DNA from: Copromyces sp. CBS 386.78 | Taxonomy: Eukaryota > Ascomycota > Sordariomycetes > Sordariales > Sordariaceae | Reading direction: 5' to 3' | Length of the DNA: 64,000 nt | Assembly: GCA_030685235.1 (NCBI GenBank) | Contig: MU839185.1 | Span: forward strand, 62,001 to 126,000 | Part shown: piece after piece, positions 34,817 to 46,090 of the stretch | Layout of the letters: the number at the start of each line of letters is the position of its first letter | Numbering within the stretch: position 1 is the first letter of the stretch | Notes under the pieces: generated by a model | Database searches by the model: none | Told to the model about the DNA's origin: nothing | Seen by the model: only the letters and a program-made list of their open reading frames with translations | Made by a program: the position numbers and the translations under genes

Positions 34817-37116
34817 ATGCCAGGCGAAGAGATTATCACCATCGTCAACAACTCGGGCAAGGTCATCAGCACGGTAAGGACTCCCCTGTCTGTCTGTCTT
34901 GCGGGCAGACCGTTGACACCTAGTGTCACCCACCTTTGTCTCACCCTGCCAATTGGACATTTACTAATACAATATAGGGGAGGCAGCTGATGGGCATCTT
35001 CAAGGATGCCAAAGCTACATACCGCGAGAGGAAAGAAGCCGCAAAGGCAGAGCGCGACTTCAACAACAACGGCAGCTATTCCTCCGGCCCATCACGGGGA
35101 CAAGTTCACATCACAGTTCCCCGAGGTGGTCGAGGATATTATGATGAATACGACTCCCGGGGTCCCACAAAGAAGCTCGATGGCGGCAACATCAGGGATC
35201 GTAAGCTTCTCGCCGACAGCAGTGGACGCCGCAAATCCCACGACGATGACACCCGCTCTTTCGCTTCTCGCCATACCTCGGCTTCGCGAACCAAGTCCCA
35301 TCGCAAGCGATCATCGTCTCAAGCACCGACTCCCTCGACAGCCCTGACGGTGGACAACCTCAAAACCTACACAGAGATATCGGCAACAGCGCCATCGAAA
35401 CCGCCAAAGGGGTACAGCAAGGACCTAGAACTGGCCGCCGCCGGGGGTCGACCAACCCTCAACCACGCCAACACCATGCCCGCCAGCCCGACCTTTGACA
35501 TGGCCGCCTCGAAAAGTCGTAGTAGTCGTAACCCCTTTAACCGTCGCCAATCCGAACAAGCCCCCAGGAACAAGAACAGCGGCGGCAGAGATCGAGACCA
35601 CGACCTAGCCTATGGCGACCTCCCTCCCGACCTGCATCTGCGCGACGACCTCGACCGCGGCGGCCGTCACCGCTCTTCACATGACAACCATTCCTACCCC
35701 GTCCCACCACAGGGCATCCCCGCTTTCGCCCCCGACTTTTCTTCTTCTTCTCCTCCTCAAGAACCCGAACAGCAAAAAGAAGCGTTGGATCTCATCTCCC
35801 GCATCGAATCGTTCCTGCTCGAAGCGCACTGCTTGCAAGCCTCAGCGTCATGCATGATTGAGAACCTGCAGCAGAACCCCGAAGCGGCGGCGGCTGTTGC
35901 TTTGTCGCTGGCTGAACTGTCGGCCATCATCGGCAAGATGAGCCCTGCCTTCTTGGCCTTCTTGAAGGGCGGTAGTCCGGCGATTTATGCACTGCTTTGT
36001 AGTCCGCAGTTCTTGATTGGGACGGGGATTGCGGCGGGCGTCATGGTGGTGATGTTTGGGGGGTGGAAGATTATTAGGAGAATTACGCAGGGGAATGCGA
36101 AGCAGAAGGAGGCGGCGGTGGAGATGAATGCTGTTAGTGGGAATGGGAATGGGGCTGGAGGTGTTGAGAACGGGATGGGCATGGGCATGGGCATGGGTGC
36201 TATGGGATTCAATGCTGGTGCGAGAGCCGGTGCTGCTGCGGGAGGACATGATGACGCGTTGGTGCTGGATGATGATCTGTCGACGATTGAGTGCTGGAGA
36301 CGTGGGATTGTGGTGACAGGTGAGGAGGAGGCCGAGGTGGAACTGAGGAGTCCGGAGGCGGATAAGGCGTTGAGGCAGAAGTATAAGGAGGAGACAGTGC
36401 ATGTGGAGGTCAGTCCGGATGATTCGGTTTCTCAGGTGGGATTGGCGAGACGGACGACGGTGAAGAAGGAGAAGGAGTATAGGCCGAGTGGGTTGAGAGA
36501 GAGGTTGAGGGATGCTGTTGGGGGGCATTCTGACAAGTCTGATAAGGAACGGGATGCGAAGGAGAGGGATAGGGACAGCAGACGCCACCGCGACGACGTC
36601 GACATTCCCGACCGCAAATCCTCCTCCCGCACCGACAAGAAAGACAACATGAAAGACAAAGCCACCAGCTCAAGCGAAGTCGGCGCCGCATCCTCCCAAG
36701 TTTCCTACCACAGCTCTCGCTCTCACCGCGCAAGCACCCGTAGCGAAGCCGGCGGCGGTTCTTCGTCTCGTTCGAAACTTGACAGAGAGAGGGAGAAGGA
36801 CACCAAGGACAGAGAACGCAAATCAGCCTCGAGAGTTGGAACCAGCAGCAGCAGCAAGGAGGTGAATCTAGATGATGGAGACAGTGGAAAGAAGAAGAGC
36901 AACATGATCAAGTCGCTGTTTAAGAAGATGAAGGATAAGGAGGATGAGAAGATTGCCACTAGCACCAAGGAGAGGGAGAGGGAGGAGAGGCGGGACCGGG
37001 ACCGCGAACGGGAACGGGAACGGGAGAGAGATGGTGGGAAGGAAAGACGGACTTCCAAGGAGGGACATGGACATGGAGAGCGTCATGTCAGGAGGGCTGC
37101 GAGTGTGGTGAACTAA
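34817..37116 (+). CDS. Large membrane-associated fungal protein with charged tail, function unknown
   Basis: Exons 34817-34873 and 34978-37116 (104-nt intron, GTAAGG...AATATAG) give 731 residues. The start MPGEEIITIVNNSGKVIST is split by the intron from GRQLMGIFKDAKATYRERKEA. Middle portion: Ser/Asp/Arg-rich disorder, then a folded-looking block near residues 275-375 (RIESFLLEAHCLQASAS, LSLAELSAIIGKMSPAFLAF, then a hydrophobic IGTGIAAGVMVVMFGGWKIIRRI segment). A Gly/Met/Asn-rich linker follows. The last 150 residues are nearly all Lys/Arg/Glu/Asp/Ser, including a run of RDRERERERERDGGKE. One membrane segment and a highly charged tail suggest a membrane-tethered scaffold. No function assigned. 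Confidence 0.82.
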
Positions 37117-38540
37117 CCAAGGCGAAGGTCATGATGATGAGACATGATATGTGATGAATGCGACAAGAGATGGGTTTTGGTATTTTTGACTAGAGGCAGC
37201 AAGAGGTGGAACTTGGGAGTGTGGGATGGGATGGGATCAATGGGCTTGGACGGGATATCAGGATACAGTTGCTAAGGTAACGGATTGGAGCAATCAACAT
37301 GTGCTGGACACGCGGCAGGGCACCGGCGGAACTTCAACAGAACATCAAATGGGGCTGGGCAGGCAGGAACTACGGCGCATGAGGTGGTTGTTTCCTTCTT
37401 TCTTGTTCATGTTGTCTCACAGATTGGACACACAGCACACACATTGTCATTTTTCAGATGCCCGGATACCGCGATGGTGATTTCCTTTCTTTCTTTCTTT
37501 CGTTCTTTCGTCTTGCTTCATCATCGCCAACTTACAGAATGGAAGACAAAGGTACCTAGTTCAAGTTGCGTATCGTACCTACTCAAAGCTTCCTTACCTA
37601 CCTAAGGTATCATTGGGTTTTCAACCAAATAGCCCATTGTCCTTGTTTATAGACTTGACTTTTTAAATACTACGTTTCTTCAATGCTCCCTCCGTCTGGT
37701 GTTCGCCCCTTCTGCGGCGGTTCGGTTCCTGCACGGTTCCTGAATGGACCTCGCCCTAGAAATATAAGGTATGCACCTTATCACGCCCAGCGAGGTTCCA
37801 ATACGTACACTACGATTGATCGCCTTGACGCGGTTATATTTCCTTGGGTACCGTAGGTACCTAGGTAGTGTCGTCAACGCCCCGCTCGGTTACTTCATCC
37901 GAGGTCATGTGGGAGTGCAGGAATGTTGAAGCCGTTGCATGTGGCTCTCCAAGACACTTTGGAAGTATGAGTCTCCGTGTGCGGTTCTGCCACAGCTTTC
38001 ATGTTGCCTGGGGCTAGTTGAGGCTCAACCATCAATTACCGGTATGCATTTCGCTCTTCGGACTTCGGTCTTAAGACGTGAGCAGGTATTGAAGGCGGTG
38101 TATTCTCTATCTTCGGTATGTCCACATGAGGTCCCTGTGTGTGTGGATCGAGGGGGGCAGAGCGGCCACTGGCTTCGAAATCATTCATACCTCTGGAGAG
38201 TGATTTAGGGCCGAAGGGGGGTATCATCTCCGGATTGGAAGACTGGAGATCCCGTTGCTCGTGCAAGAGTTGCTCAATTGAAGATATAGTATAGAAATTA
38301 TACCTTATAAAACCGGGTCTATTTATTACTCTTAATACTAAGTTAAAGTTTACCTCTACTTCAGCCCCTCTCGTATATTTAATGCAGTATAGTTGGACTG
38401 GACGCTAATATGACTAGTTGACTACCGCCGCCTCTTAGGTCTCAAATCCAAAGGCTATAATTAACAATAGCCTAAGTCTAAGGTATACTTCCCTCAAAGG
38501 CTAGACTTTGACTCTCTAATCTACTTTCTTAAAGAGTTTA
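37117..38540. other. Intergenic region, becoming AT-rich and RIP-like toward the right
   Basis: 1.4 kb. 37483-37507 is a TTTC-type simple repeat. From about 38280 the sequence turns AT-rich with little CpG-neutral structure, similar to mutated repeat remnants, but no boundaries could be defined. Several short GGTACCTAGGTA-type palindromic bits occur near 37850-37870. No gene supported. Confidence 0.5.
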
Positions 38541-38911
38541 ACTTCCCGCACCGTCCCTTTTGTCCTCGCGTACTTGTCATAGGATTACCCTATGACTAAG
38601 GTATATAGTTGTGTATCCCGATGTTCGTTGGCAAGCGAATATCGTCCTATCTTTTATAGGTTTGGCTAGGTGGTCAGATGCACTGCTGCCCTGTCACAGC
38701 ACCCTTTTTTAACTTGATGTACTGTATTTACTCCACTCGACAACTAAATGACAGCTAGTATATAAAGTATCCCGTTTTATATAATAAAATTAATCCGTAA
38801 TTTTAATTCCCATACAATATTTTCTCGTACAATTAAAGCTACATTTTATTATAATACAACTTAGTTATCGCTATTATAATTGCGGTTACTATTACTATTA
38901 TAATTACCGTA

Positions 38912-39485
38912 GTGGGAAAATCTGTTTCTAGACATTGATTGTGGCTGTTGGACAATAACCACAACCAATGTCTAAAAACCAACGCATCTTTCTTACAGGG
39001 GGTAAACGCTGTATTATAGTGGCCTTGGGTTGGGTCCGAAAACCGAAATTTCTTAAAGTCTCAAAGTGTTAAGATCCCACCTTCCTTCTTACCCTCCTAC
39101 CTTCCCTTTATTAATAGAAAAATCCACTCCCTCTTTCAGAAATAACTAAATGGCTTAGTGGCCAAGTGGTTATTGAAGCAGTGCTTCATCGTGACATCTT
39201 CCATTCGATTCCTGTTCGTGCCCAATTTTTTGAAGCTATTCCGACTATCCTCTAGTTCTAATCGGAACCAACCTACCTTAGAAATTCCGACTTTCAAGCC
39301 CAACGGCCGGCTTTACCTTAGTAGTCCTAACGAAGCCTTGAAGGACCACTAAGGTATAGGAGGTAATACCCTATACTTTTGCCTTTTAGGGGCCTGGGAG
39401 ACAATCAATGTCTAGAAAGCAATTACTGTTTTCTAAACATTAGTTGTCTGTCAGACAACCAATGTTTCGACTCAGGGTTTCCCGC
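38912..39485. repeat. Inner inverted repeat with two hairpins
   Basis: The left end GTGGGAAAATCTG mirrors the right end CAGGGTTTCCCGC. Just inside each end is a hairpin: 38927-38975 (TCTAGACATTGATTGTGG with CCACAACCAATGTCTA) and 39434-39467 (AACATTAGTTGTCTG with CAGACAACCAATGTT). A fifth copy of the motif, inverted, lies at 39399-39417. These are the inner arms of the fold-back element or a second element nested in it. Confidence 0.6.
39151..39220 (+). other. tRNA-like pol III boxes, possible SINE remnant
   Basis: TGGCCAAGTGG (39159-39169) fits an A box and ATTCGATTCC (39203-39212) resembles a B box. Their 44-base spacing equals that of a tRNA gene. The T-stem does not pair and the acceptor arms match at only three positions, so it is not a working tRNA. 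A tRNA-derived SINE in the middle of the fold-back element would fit. Confidence 0.4.
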
Positions 39486-39691
39486 TTAGGTATTATTGTA
39501 ATTGCTATTATAATCGCTATCGTAGTTGACTTAGCGTACCGCTATGTTTAAAACATTAAAAATATCGAAATTTTCACATAAAAACGATTAAAAATTATAT
39601 TAGTTATTATAGGGGTATATTAAGTCAAAAAGGGTGCGCGAGGACAAAAGGGACGGTGCGGGAAGTTAAGCTCAAATTGTTAGCACAATAT

Positions 39692-40906
39692 CTAAGCCGC
39701 CTTCTTCTCAACGCGTCCCCAAGTCCTATTATGCGGCCACTCGACCGTCTCAACACCACCCTTATCCTCCTTGCTCGTCAACCCGTCCCTGAAATCCCTC
39801 AAGAACCTCCAATGGCCCTTCTGCACCCACCCCTTCTTCACAAACTCATTCATGGTACCATGCGGATAAAAATCCACCACGTCCAGCAACGACTCGTCAT
39901 GCGCAATCGCCACAAACACATTATCCAGCGCGTCCGGCTCCTGCAACTTGCCCGCCGTGTCCATCGTCTGCTCGACATCATGGTGCCATGCCTCTCCCCG
40001 CGCGGCTTCGTAGAAGCTTCTTGTCGGTAACTCGGGCTTGGGCAGAAGCTTCTGGAGTGCCGCGCCGGGGCATTTACTCTCTTCGCATGTGTTGGTGGCC
40101 GAGGAGAGAGGGAGGAACGGGTTGGGCGAGATTTCCTCCTCAGGCAAAGGCTTAAATTGCGAGGGCCGGATCTCGCCGACGTGGTGCACCGCGTCGCCGC
40201 CTAGGCAAACGAAGCTGTCGTATCCGTATCCGTCATTTTGCTGAGACGATGTGACGCGCGCGAGACCGCACATGTGCCCGATGGCGTGGCCGGGGGCGTC
40301 AAGCAGGTAGAAGGAGCCGTCGCCGAAGTAGTCGATGGCTGGGAACCGGCCGATGGTCAGGCGCTTCCAGTCTTTGCCGTCTGATTGTGCGGCCGAGGTG
40401 AAGTCCACTTCGATTAGTTCGCGGTCTTTGTAATCCGCTTCCAAGATGGGTGCGTCCGGGTTGGCTGGGTATCCAGGTAGTAAACCCTTCTTGAAGCCCG
40501 GTCCGACGATCAGCGCTGCCTGAGGGCCCATGGTGGTGATGTCGCCTGTGTGATCGAAGTGGTAATGGGACCAGACTACTGCTTCGATTTTGGACACGTC
40601 AAAGTGGTTTTCTTGCAGGATGTCGGCTGACAAAGTCCAGCCGATTTCGCGAAAGTGGCGGAGGAGCGCGGGGGGCATGTTTTGGATGTCTTTGCGCATG
40701 CCGAGGTCGAACATGAGGGAGCGGCCGGTGGATGGGTGCTGGATTAGGAAGGCGAACATGGGGACTGCGAGCCAGTCGTGGCCGGGTTGGGGAGGGGCGA
40801 CGAAGGATTTGGCAGGCACGCCGTGGAGGGTGCCTGTTGAGTTTATGATGGATACTGAGACGGTGGCGGGGGAGGGGGGGATGTTGAGGTTTGGAGTGGG
40901 AGCCAT
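39692..40906 (-). CDS. Metallo-beta-lactamase-fold hydrolase (lactonase-like)
   Basis: Single exon, 404 residues, from the ATG of MAPTPNLNIPPSP. Zinc ligands are visible: SHYHFDHTGD (the HxHxDH motif), a histidine in DAPGHAIGHMCG, the aspartate of LGGDAVHH and the histidine of FVAIAHDES. This arrangement fits the AHL-lactonase-like branch, which hydrolyses lactones or other esters. The fungal substrate is unknown. No signal peptide; likely cytosolic. The terminal segment HWRFLRDFRDGL also recurs in fungal homologues as I recall. The stop codon is only 25 bp from the end of the fold-back element, so that element has become part of the 3' untranslated region or terminator. Confidence 0.9.
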   Translation of the reverse strand: MAPTPNLNIPPSPATVSVSIINSTGTLHGVPAKSFVAPPQPGHDWLAVPMFAFLIQHPSTGRSLMFDLGMRKDIQNMPPALLRHFREIGWTLSADILQENHFDVSKIEAVVWSHYHFDHTGDITTMGPQAALIVGPGFKKGLLPGYPANPDAPILEADYKDRELIEVDFTSAAQSDGKDWKRLTIGRFPAIDYFGDGSFYLLDAPGHAIGHMCGLARVTSSQQNDGYGYDSFVCLGGDAVHHVGEIRPSQFKPLPEEEISPNPFLPLSSATNTCEESKCPGAALQKLLPKPELPTRSFYEAARGEAWHHDVEQTMDTAGKLQEPDALDNVFVAIAHDESLLDVVDFYPHGTMNEFVKKGWVQKGHWRFLRDFRDGLTSKEDKGGVETVEWPHNRTWGRVEKKAA

Positions 40907-41904
40907 CTTGATGCTGTCGTATGGTTGTTGTTTGTGATGCTTGGTGGTTGGCTCGAGATGAGGCACGGGGGGAATGTTATGTTTATATCCGAGCTACCTG
41001 AGGGGTTGAGGGGCTGGGTCAACCGGTCAAGATGAGGAGGTGTTTTCGGAGATCACCTCATTCTTGGGGAGGAATTGATCGTAATGAGATATCCTCCCCC
41101 GAACTCCAAACTGGGGTTGGTCTAACAGTAAGGTAGGATTCGGGTCCATCTACATCATTGATGTTGTCCACTCATTGGCTCCCCCAGGTGGCGCCGAGAC
41201 ACCGTCGATCGACTCGTTCGGGACGTCATTGCATCCTAGAACGTCTGGCTTCCTCATCGTTCACTATCGGCTTGTCAGGTGATCAGGTTGTTTCTGTCTG
41301 GTTTCTGTTTCGTGGTCTCCGTGTGTCTCTTTGTATAAGTTTGTTACGCGACCCCAACACTACAGCCGAAGGAGGCCGGGGTGTATGCTCGTCAGGTTGC
41401 AGCGATACATGTATTCGATGGTGCAGGGCATTCACCGGGGACTGACCGAGGTCAATGAAGTGAGTCGATCTGGCCGTTTCCTAATCGCTTGATTTACTAC
41501 TAACAAAGCCCAATTTGGTATTGGTTATCAACAAGAAACAAAACAGACTCCGTTCTCCTCTCTCAGGCAAGAAAGACGCATAGATGTAGGTACCGTATCA
41601 AGCCCTCAATTTTACCGACAGAACAACCCCAGTCATCACCGTGCCAGCAGAAGCATCTCCAGGACATCCATCTTCCCACATTCCTGCACCACCCATTACC
41701 GGACTGTCTATACATTCGCACGCCCAAGGTGCCTAGGAGTACCCTACAGACACTGCGAGTAATAATCATTCTGAAACCGACACGCACTCCCGCCTGCGCA
41801 AGTCTTGCACCCGTTCCAGTTCTTCCCGTTGCACTGGCCGTACTTGGCGGTCGTGCAGCTGCTTGGAGGGTTGGCGGGCGGGTTGTTGGCGGGTGGGTTA
41901 CCCC
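40907..41904. other. Intergenic region, no gene seen
   Basis: 1.0 kb between the metallo-beta-lactamase-fold gene (upstream side) and the 3' end of the GH16-like gene. Mixed composition, short frames only. Confidence 0.55.
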
Positions 41905-43297
41905 CTATATACGCGTTAATATCAAGACTAGAACAAGTACCGCTCCTGTGTAGAAAGGGGAAACGTGGATAGGGTAACGAGTGGACGGGAAAGATGATGA
42001 CTGGGTTGGAGAAGAGGGGGAGGAGGTAGCGGATGAGGACGACGGGGCGGGGGCTGAGTAAGCTAAGGTAAGCTGGGTGATGAGGTAGAGGATAGGTAGA
42101 GAGGAAAGCGGCAACGAGGAAGGGGTGGGGAAAAGGATACGGCTGTCTTCATGTTGTGAGCTGAGCGGGACGGGAAAACCCTTACCGTTAGGATTGCTAA
42201 TGAGCACCGGAGTCCCCAATTTCGCCGTTTCGTCAATACTGCAAATATTGGCACAAGCCTTTTTGTCTCCCAGTCCAGGTCCAGTAACAGGCCCAGCAGC
42301 TCCATCCGTACTGTTGTAGACCATCTCAATCCACTGCACGTGCATCTCCGCCTTTCCCCCCTGCCCCATAACACCCGACCAGCTGCCTCCATCGCTCCAG
42401 ACGTTGAAAATCACCTGGCTCGGATCCCTCGGTGCTTGGAAGTTGATTCTGCTAACCTCGATGCCGTTCACAAACCATGTTGACTGCCCGGGCGTCCAGT
42501 CCATCCTGTAAACCGCCCAGTCGCTCCACTTCTTCCCACTCGGTATAGTTACGTTCCTCGTCGCTTCTTTGATGTTACTAGTGGCATTCCAAGATGGTTG
42601 ATTGGTATACTGGACATAACTTGGCGGATCCAGCGTGCGAATCTCCAGATCGGCTTCCTGGACCAAAGCAGCTTGTTGAGGCTGAGGGGGAGGCCGGTAG
42701 GTGAACATGGCTGTTACTGCGCCGGGAGAGCCGCGGGTGCGGGCGAGCATGCGCAGCGAGAGAAATTGGTACGAGTTGAGCTTGGATTCGAACTCGGCAG
42801 AACTTTGGAAGCCGGAGCCAGAGCCGGAGGGCATGCAAGGGCCGCCAGAGGAGTGCCGAACTGTTCGCATTCACCAAGTACGTCTTCCCATTAGCGTTCG
42901 GATCAGAAGAGCGCTCGATGTACATGTTGTTGGGCGAGTTGACCATTGGCACTGTGGCGTCGTTGAGGTCGCTGATGTTTGAGAGCATCAGTTCAGTGTT
43001 GTTCCAGCTCTGGATGCCCCAGTTGTCTTTCCACTGGCTCGAATTGAAGTAAGAGCATGTCGCAGGGGCGGCGGCGTTGCCCTCCCATGTGGAAATCGGG
43101 TTGGGCGTTCCGGCATATTGTGGGAGGTTGCGAAAAACGAAAAACTTGTGTTGGCGAAAGTAGTTTGTGGAGGTGGCGTTGGTTTTGTAACAGTGGCATT
43201 TGTCGTCGGTGGTTTCGGGGTAAGCTGCCGAGGTGAGGTTGATGAGATAGCCGGTCAGGACGAAAAGGCCCCAATGGCATGTAGTTGTGGTCACCAT
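41905..43297 (-). pseudogene. GH16 beta-glucanase-like secreted protein with a one-base frameshift
   Basis: GH16 proteins hydrolyse or rearrange beta-1,3/1,4-glucans; many fungal members act on the cell wall. Reading starts MVTTTTCHWGLFVLTGYLIN (signal peptide) and runs in frame to ANGKTYLV near 42872. It then needs removal of one base (a TT at 42870-42871 on the plus strand) to continue as MRTVRHSSGGPCMPSGSG. Corrected length is about 463 residues. The catalytic motif is in QEADLEIRT (ExDxE), with IFNVWSDGGSWSG downstream. The C-terminus is Ser/Pro-rich and ends hydrophobic ([13 protein letters not shown]), suggesting a GPI anchor. An in-frame intron may lie in the tail (GTAAGG near 42186 to CTTAG near 42063). 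No GT-AG intron explains the shift, so it is a real lesion or a sequence error. Confidence 0.78.
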
Positions 43298-44187
43298 GGC
43301 TGGATTTGGTTGATCAAGGAAAGCGCTTGGCAGTGCAATGGTCTAGACTTTCCCGGCTGACAATTACGGGGGATGCGAGAGAAAGAAATATCTGGAGACG
43401 GCCTGGGGCTCAACCATTACGGTTCCGAACATTCCTGGCCCAGACGGCTTCTGAAACGGGGGGCCAGGCCGTTGCAATTGCCAGGTTTGGACACATAATT
43501 TGGGCCAACATCTTGGACAGTGACAAAAGCAGTCAAAGGAAGCAAGGGCAACGGTCCAACAGATCCAGCCTTCGGCAGTCGTTTGGTGACACGGGCTACT
43601 AGGACGGCAGAGATGCTCATTTGCTCGAGTCTCGGAGAGCAATTCGTCAGTTGTGCCTGTTTGCGTGTACATCCAGATTAAATGTTTAACCGTACAGGTT
43701 ATATCCCAAGGCATATGGACTGGGGTGCATAAGAGGGGGAATCAGAACCAGTCAACAAAAATGAGGTTCGAGAGGAAGGAGCTTGCGCAATCCAAGGTCG
43801 ATATATTGGGGTATCAAGTTTGTATGGAACACAGCAAAGCTAATGTGAAATGGATCGTTACCTTGGCGTGGTTGGCCCAGGCAGTCCTTTGCCGTCCTCT
43901 TCGTCTTAACCACTCATCAGATGTGAGCAGGTGAAGGGGGTAACAGCCGAAAAGCGAAGAACGGGTGTGAGATAGTGCCATGTCTGCCGAACGGGTTGAT
44001 GCGGTGATGAGATATTGTCTCCGGCCCCAATGCTGCTCTGTACAGACACGTCACCTGTCTTTGTCTGGTGATGAGTTGGATGAACCAATGTTCTTGCCGT
44101 ATGACACGGCTCTTCCCTTCGGTATCCCGACAGGATTATCTGACCATCTCGAAGACGCGACGGGCTATTATCCCAGCCATGGCATAC
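43298..44187. other. Intergenic region, no gene seen
   Basis: 0.9 kb holding the upstream region of the GH16-like gene and the 3' side of the F-box-like gene. Only short frames. Confidence 0.55.
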
Positions 44188-46090
44188 TCAAAACAGGTAC
44201 TCATCCCATCGATCTTCATGGTACGCATAGAAAAGCTCATCGAAGCTGTGTCCGTGGTCCTCTCCCAACTGTTCCATGAATGCCGCAAATGTAGGAGGCC
44301 TCCGTGCTTCGCGTTCCGGATCCTCTTCCTCGTCGCCGGAAAAGTAGTATTCGGACGCTTCATCCTCTTCTTCAAGCTCAAGTTCGGTCTCTTCTTCAAG
44401 TCCTCCATCGCCCATTTCGGGTAGTATGTCCCCTCCATCCTCGTCTTCAAAGTCATCCTCGTCCAGGGGGTCGACATCATCCTCATCCTGATACGACGGG
44501 AACAAGTCGAACGTCCGAAAGGTGATGCCTGCTCTCAAACAGCGCAGCCTTGTTTCCTCGACTTTTCTGTTGAAGCGCCTGTGGAACCTGCTTTTTGCAG
44601 GCCACGAGTGAATGGCCAAGGATATGCTCGATAGCTTCAGTGACTGGGTAGCGCAGAGGCAGTCTACGCCGTGCAGTATCATGTCGAGATTTGCGAGATA
44701 GCTTTGCTTCCAGTCTTTAGCGGTTCCCCATTCGCAAACCAAGGTGAAGTCACGCAGCGATGGCGGAAGCAGCTGACATAGCCTCTCACCGTCATCTTCC
44801 TCGAGAATTCCCAGGGTGCCGAAAACGCCTCGGTAGTCGAGGGTGAGGCTCTCGAGCCGTCCAAGATGCGGGATACACTTGAGTCGGTGATTTTCCGGTT
44901 TCCTCGGACGTTCTCTCCCGCGCGTAAGGTAATGGCCCTCCGACAAAGCAACCAACTCGAGGCTGCGCAGCGAATCCGAAAGACCAGTCAGGGCAACATC
45001 AAGAGTGTGCCCCTCGGGCAACAGGTCCCTGTCATCGTCCGTGGTGCTCTCTTCGAAATGGACAAGTAGATCCTGTAGATTGGTACATGCCATGCATAGC
45101 GCAACCAGCCTCGGCTCATGGATGCGGCTACCGTAGAGACGCAGTTGTTGGATCTGGGGAAGCGAAGGTATCGTTATGTCTTCGTAGAAGAGGTTCGACG
45201 CCGACGAACAACAAAGCTCGAGGGTTTTGAGATTCTTGAGATCAGGTAAGCAAGCAATGGTATAGTGTGAAAGCAACTGGGGGAAACTTCCGTCTCGACT
45301 CTGCTGTTCATCTCGGTGGCAGTAGATGCGTAGAGATGATAGGTTGCGCATCTGATGAAAGGGAAAGTACCGCGCGACAAAGGTGTGGCGATGGTTGACG
45401 GGTTCGGGGGAGTTCATGTAACTCAATATGGTGGCGCGGAAGGCCGGGAGTAACACGTCGTTGGCGGTGGGGTCTCGGAGTTCCTGGTTGGGTAAGGGGT
45501 GGTCGGGAAAAGCAAAGAGAAGGTCTCTCAGGTTGGGGGCGTGCCAAGTGATGATCATGAGGAGCTCCAAGGCGATGGAAGCGGGACTGACGCCGGGTTG
45601 GCCCTGCCATCGCACTGGCGGCGGTTAGAAGGTGAACAAAGACCCAAGCAAGCGGGCGGGATCCAGATATCCTACCTCCAGTCTGCCTTTCCCATTCTCG
45701 ATGTATGCCCATGATCATCCTAGTGCCAGTGATATTGGCCATGCATGCGATATGGCGAATCCACGGCTTGATTTCCGGCTGCTTGATCATGCGCAGATAC
45801 AATGTGACGAGCGCCCTTTCGTTGCAGATGAGGATATGCCGCCAGAGAAGCGGTCTGGCGACGGCGAGCATGCGATGGGAGGTCTGGGCAAAGGTGAGCA
45901 GGTCACGGTGGGCGAGATGCCATGCCGCACGCTGGTCCTTTGCTTCCTGGCTGGCCCATGTTCCGACGGGACGAAGGGCGAAGCGGGTGGTCAATAGAGG
46001 TTGCGGGACGAGCGCTTCGGCTATGGGCTGTAGCAATTCGTTCGGTAGGCGCTCGATGGAGGCCGTCAAGTTTTGCGCGGGGACGGCCAT
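44188..46090 (-). CDS. F-box-like protein with leucine-rich middle and acidic tail
   Basis: Exons 46090-45676 and 45614-44188 (61-nt intron, GTAGGA...GCCAG) give 613 residues. Near residues 10-30, SIERLPNELLQPIAEALVPQ fits the start of an F-box, which docks on Skp1 in SCF ubiquitin ligases. The middle has regularly spaced leucine patterns typical of these proteins (NLKTLELCCSSASNL, QIQQLRLYGSRI, HLGRLESLTLDYRG, SLRDFTLVCEW), probably a degenerate LRR substrate-binding domain. Residues 500-580 are strongly acidic (DEDDVDPLDEDDFEDEDGG). Fungi carry many such genes with unknown targets. No signal peptide or membrane segment. Confidence 0.8.

Larger units (their letters stand above)
38541..39666. 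mobile_element. Fold-back/MITE-like element with 30-bp perfect inverted ends and TA duplication
   Basis: Perfect 30-bp terminal inverted repeats at 38541-38570 and 39637-39666 (starting ACTTCCCGCACCGTCCC), each bordered by TA (38539-38540, 39667-39668) as in Tc1/mariner-type insertions. Inverted similarity continues inward: AGCACCCTTTTTTAACTTGAT near 38697 mirrors the right arm near 39615-39640, and the ATTATAATTGC block near 38870-38910 mirrors 39490-39530. The left arm holds about 128 extra bases (38571-38698). AT-rich flanks inside look RIP-mutated. No transposase frame, so it is non-autonomous. Confidence 0.82.

Noticed and set aside
35848..36588. Long minus frames inside the gene at 34817-37116
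   Set aside because: Shadows of the plus-strand gene, whose frame has the conserved-looking segments and a proper intron.
39151..39220. A functional tRNA gene
   Set aside because: Box spacing fits but the T-stem and most of the acceptor stem do not pair. Reported only as a SINE-like remnant.
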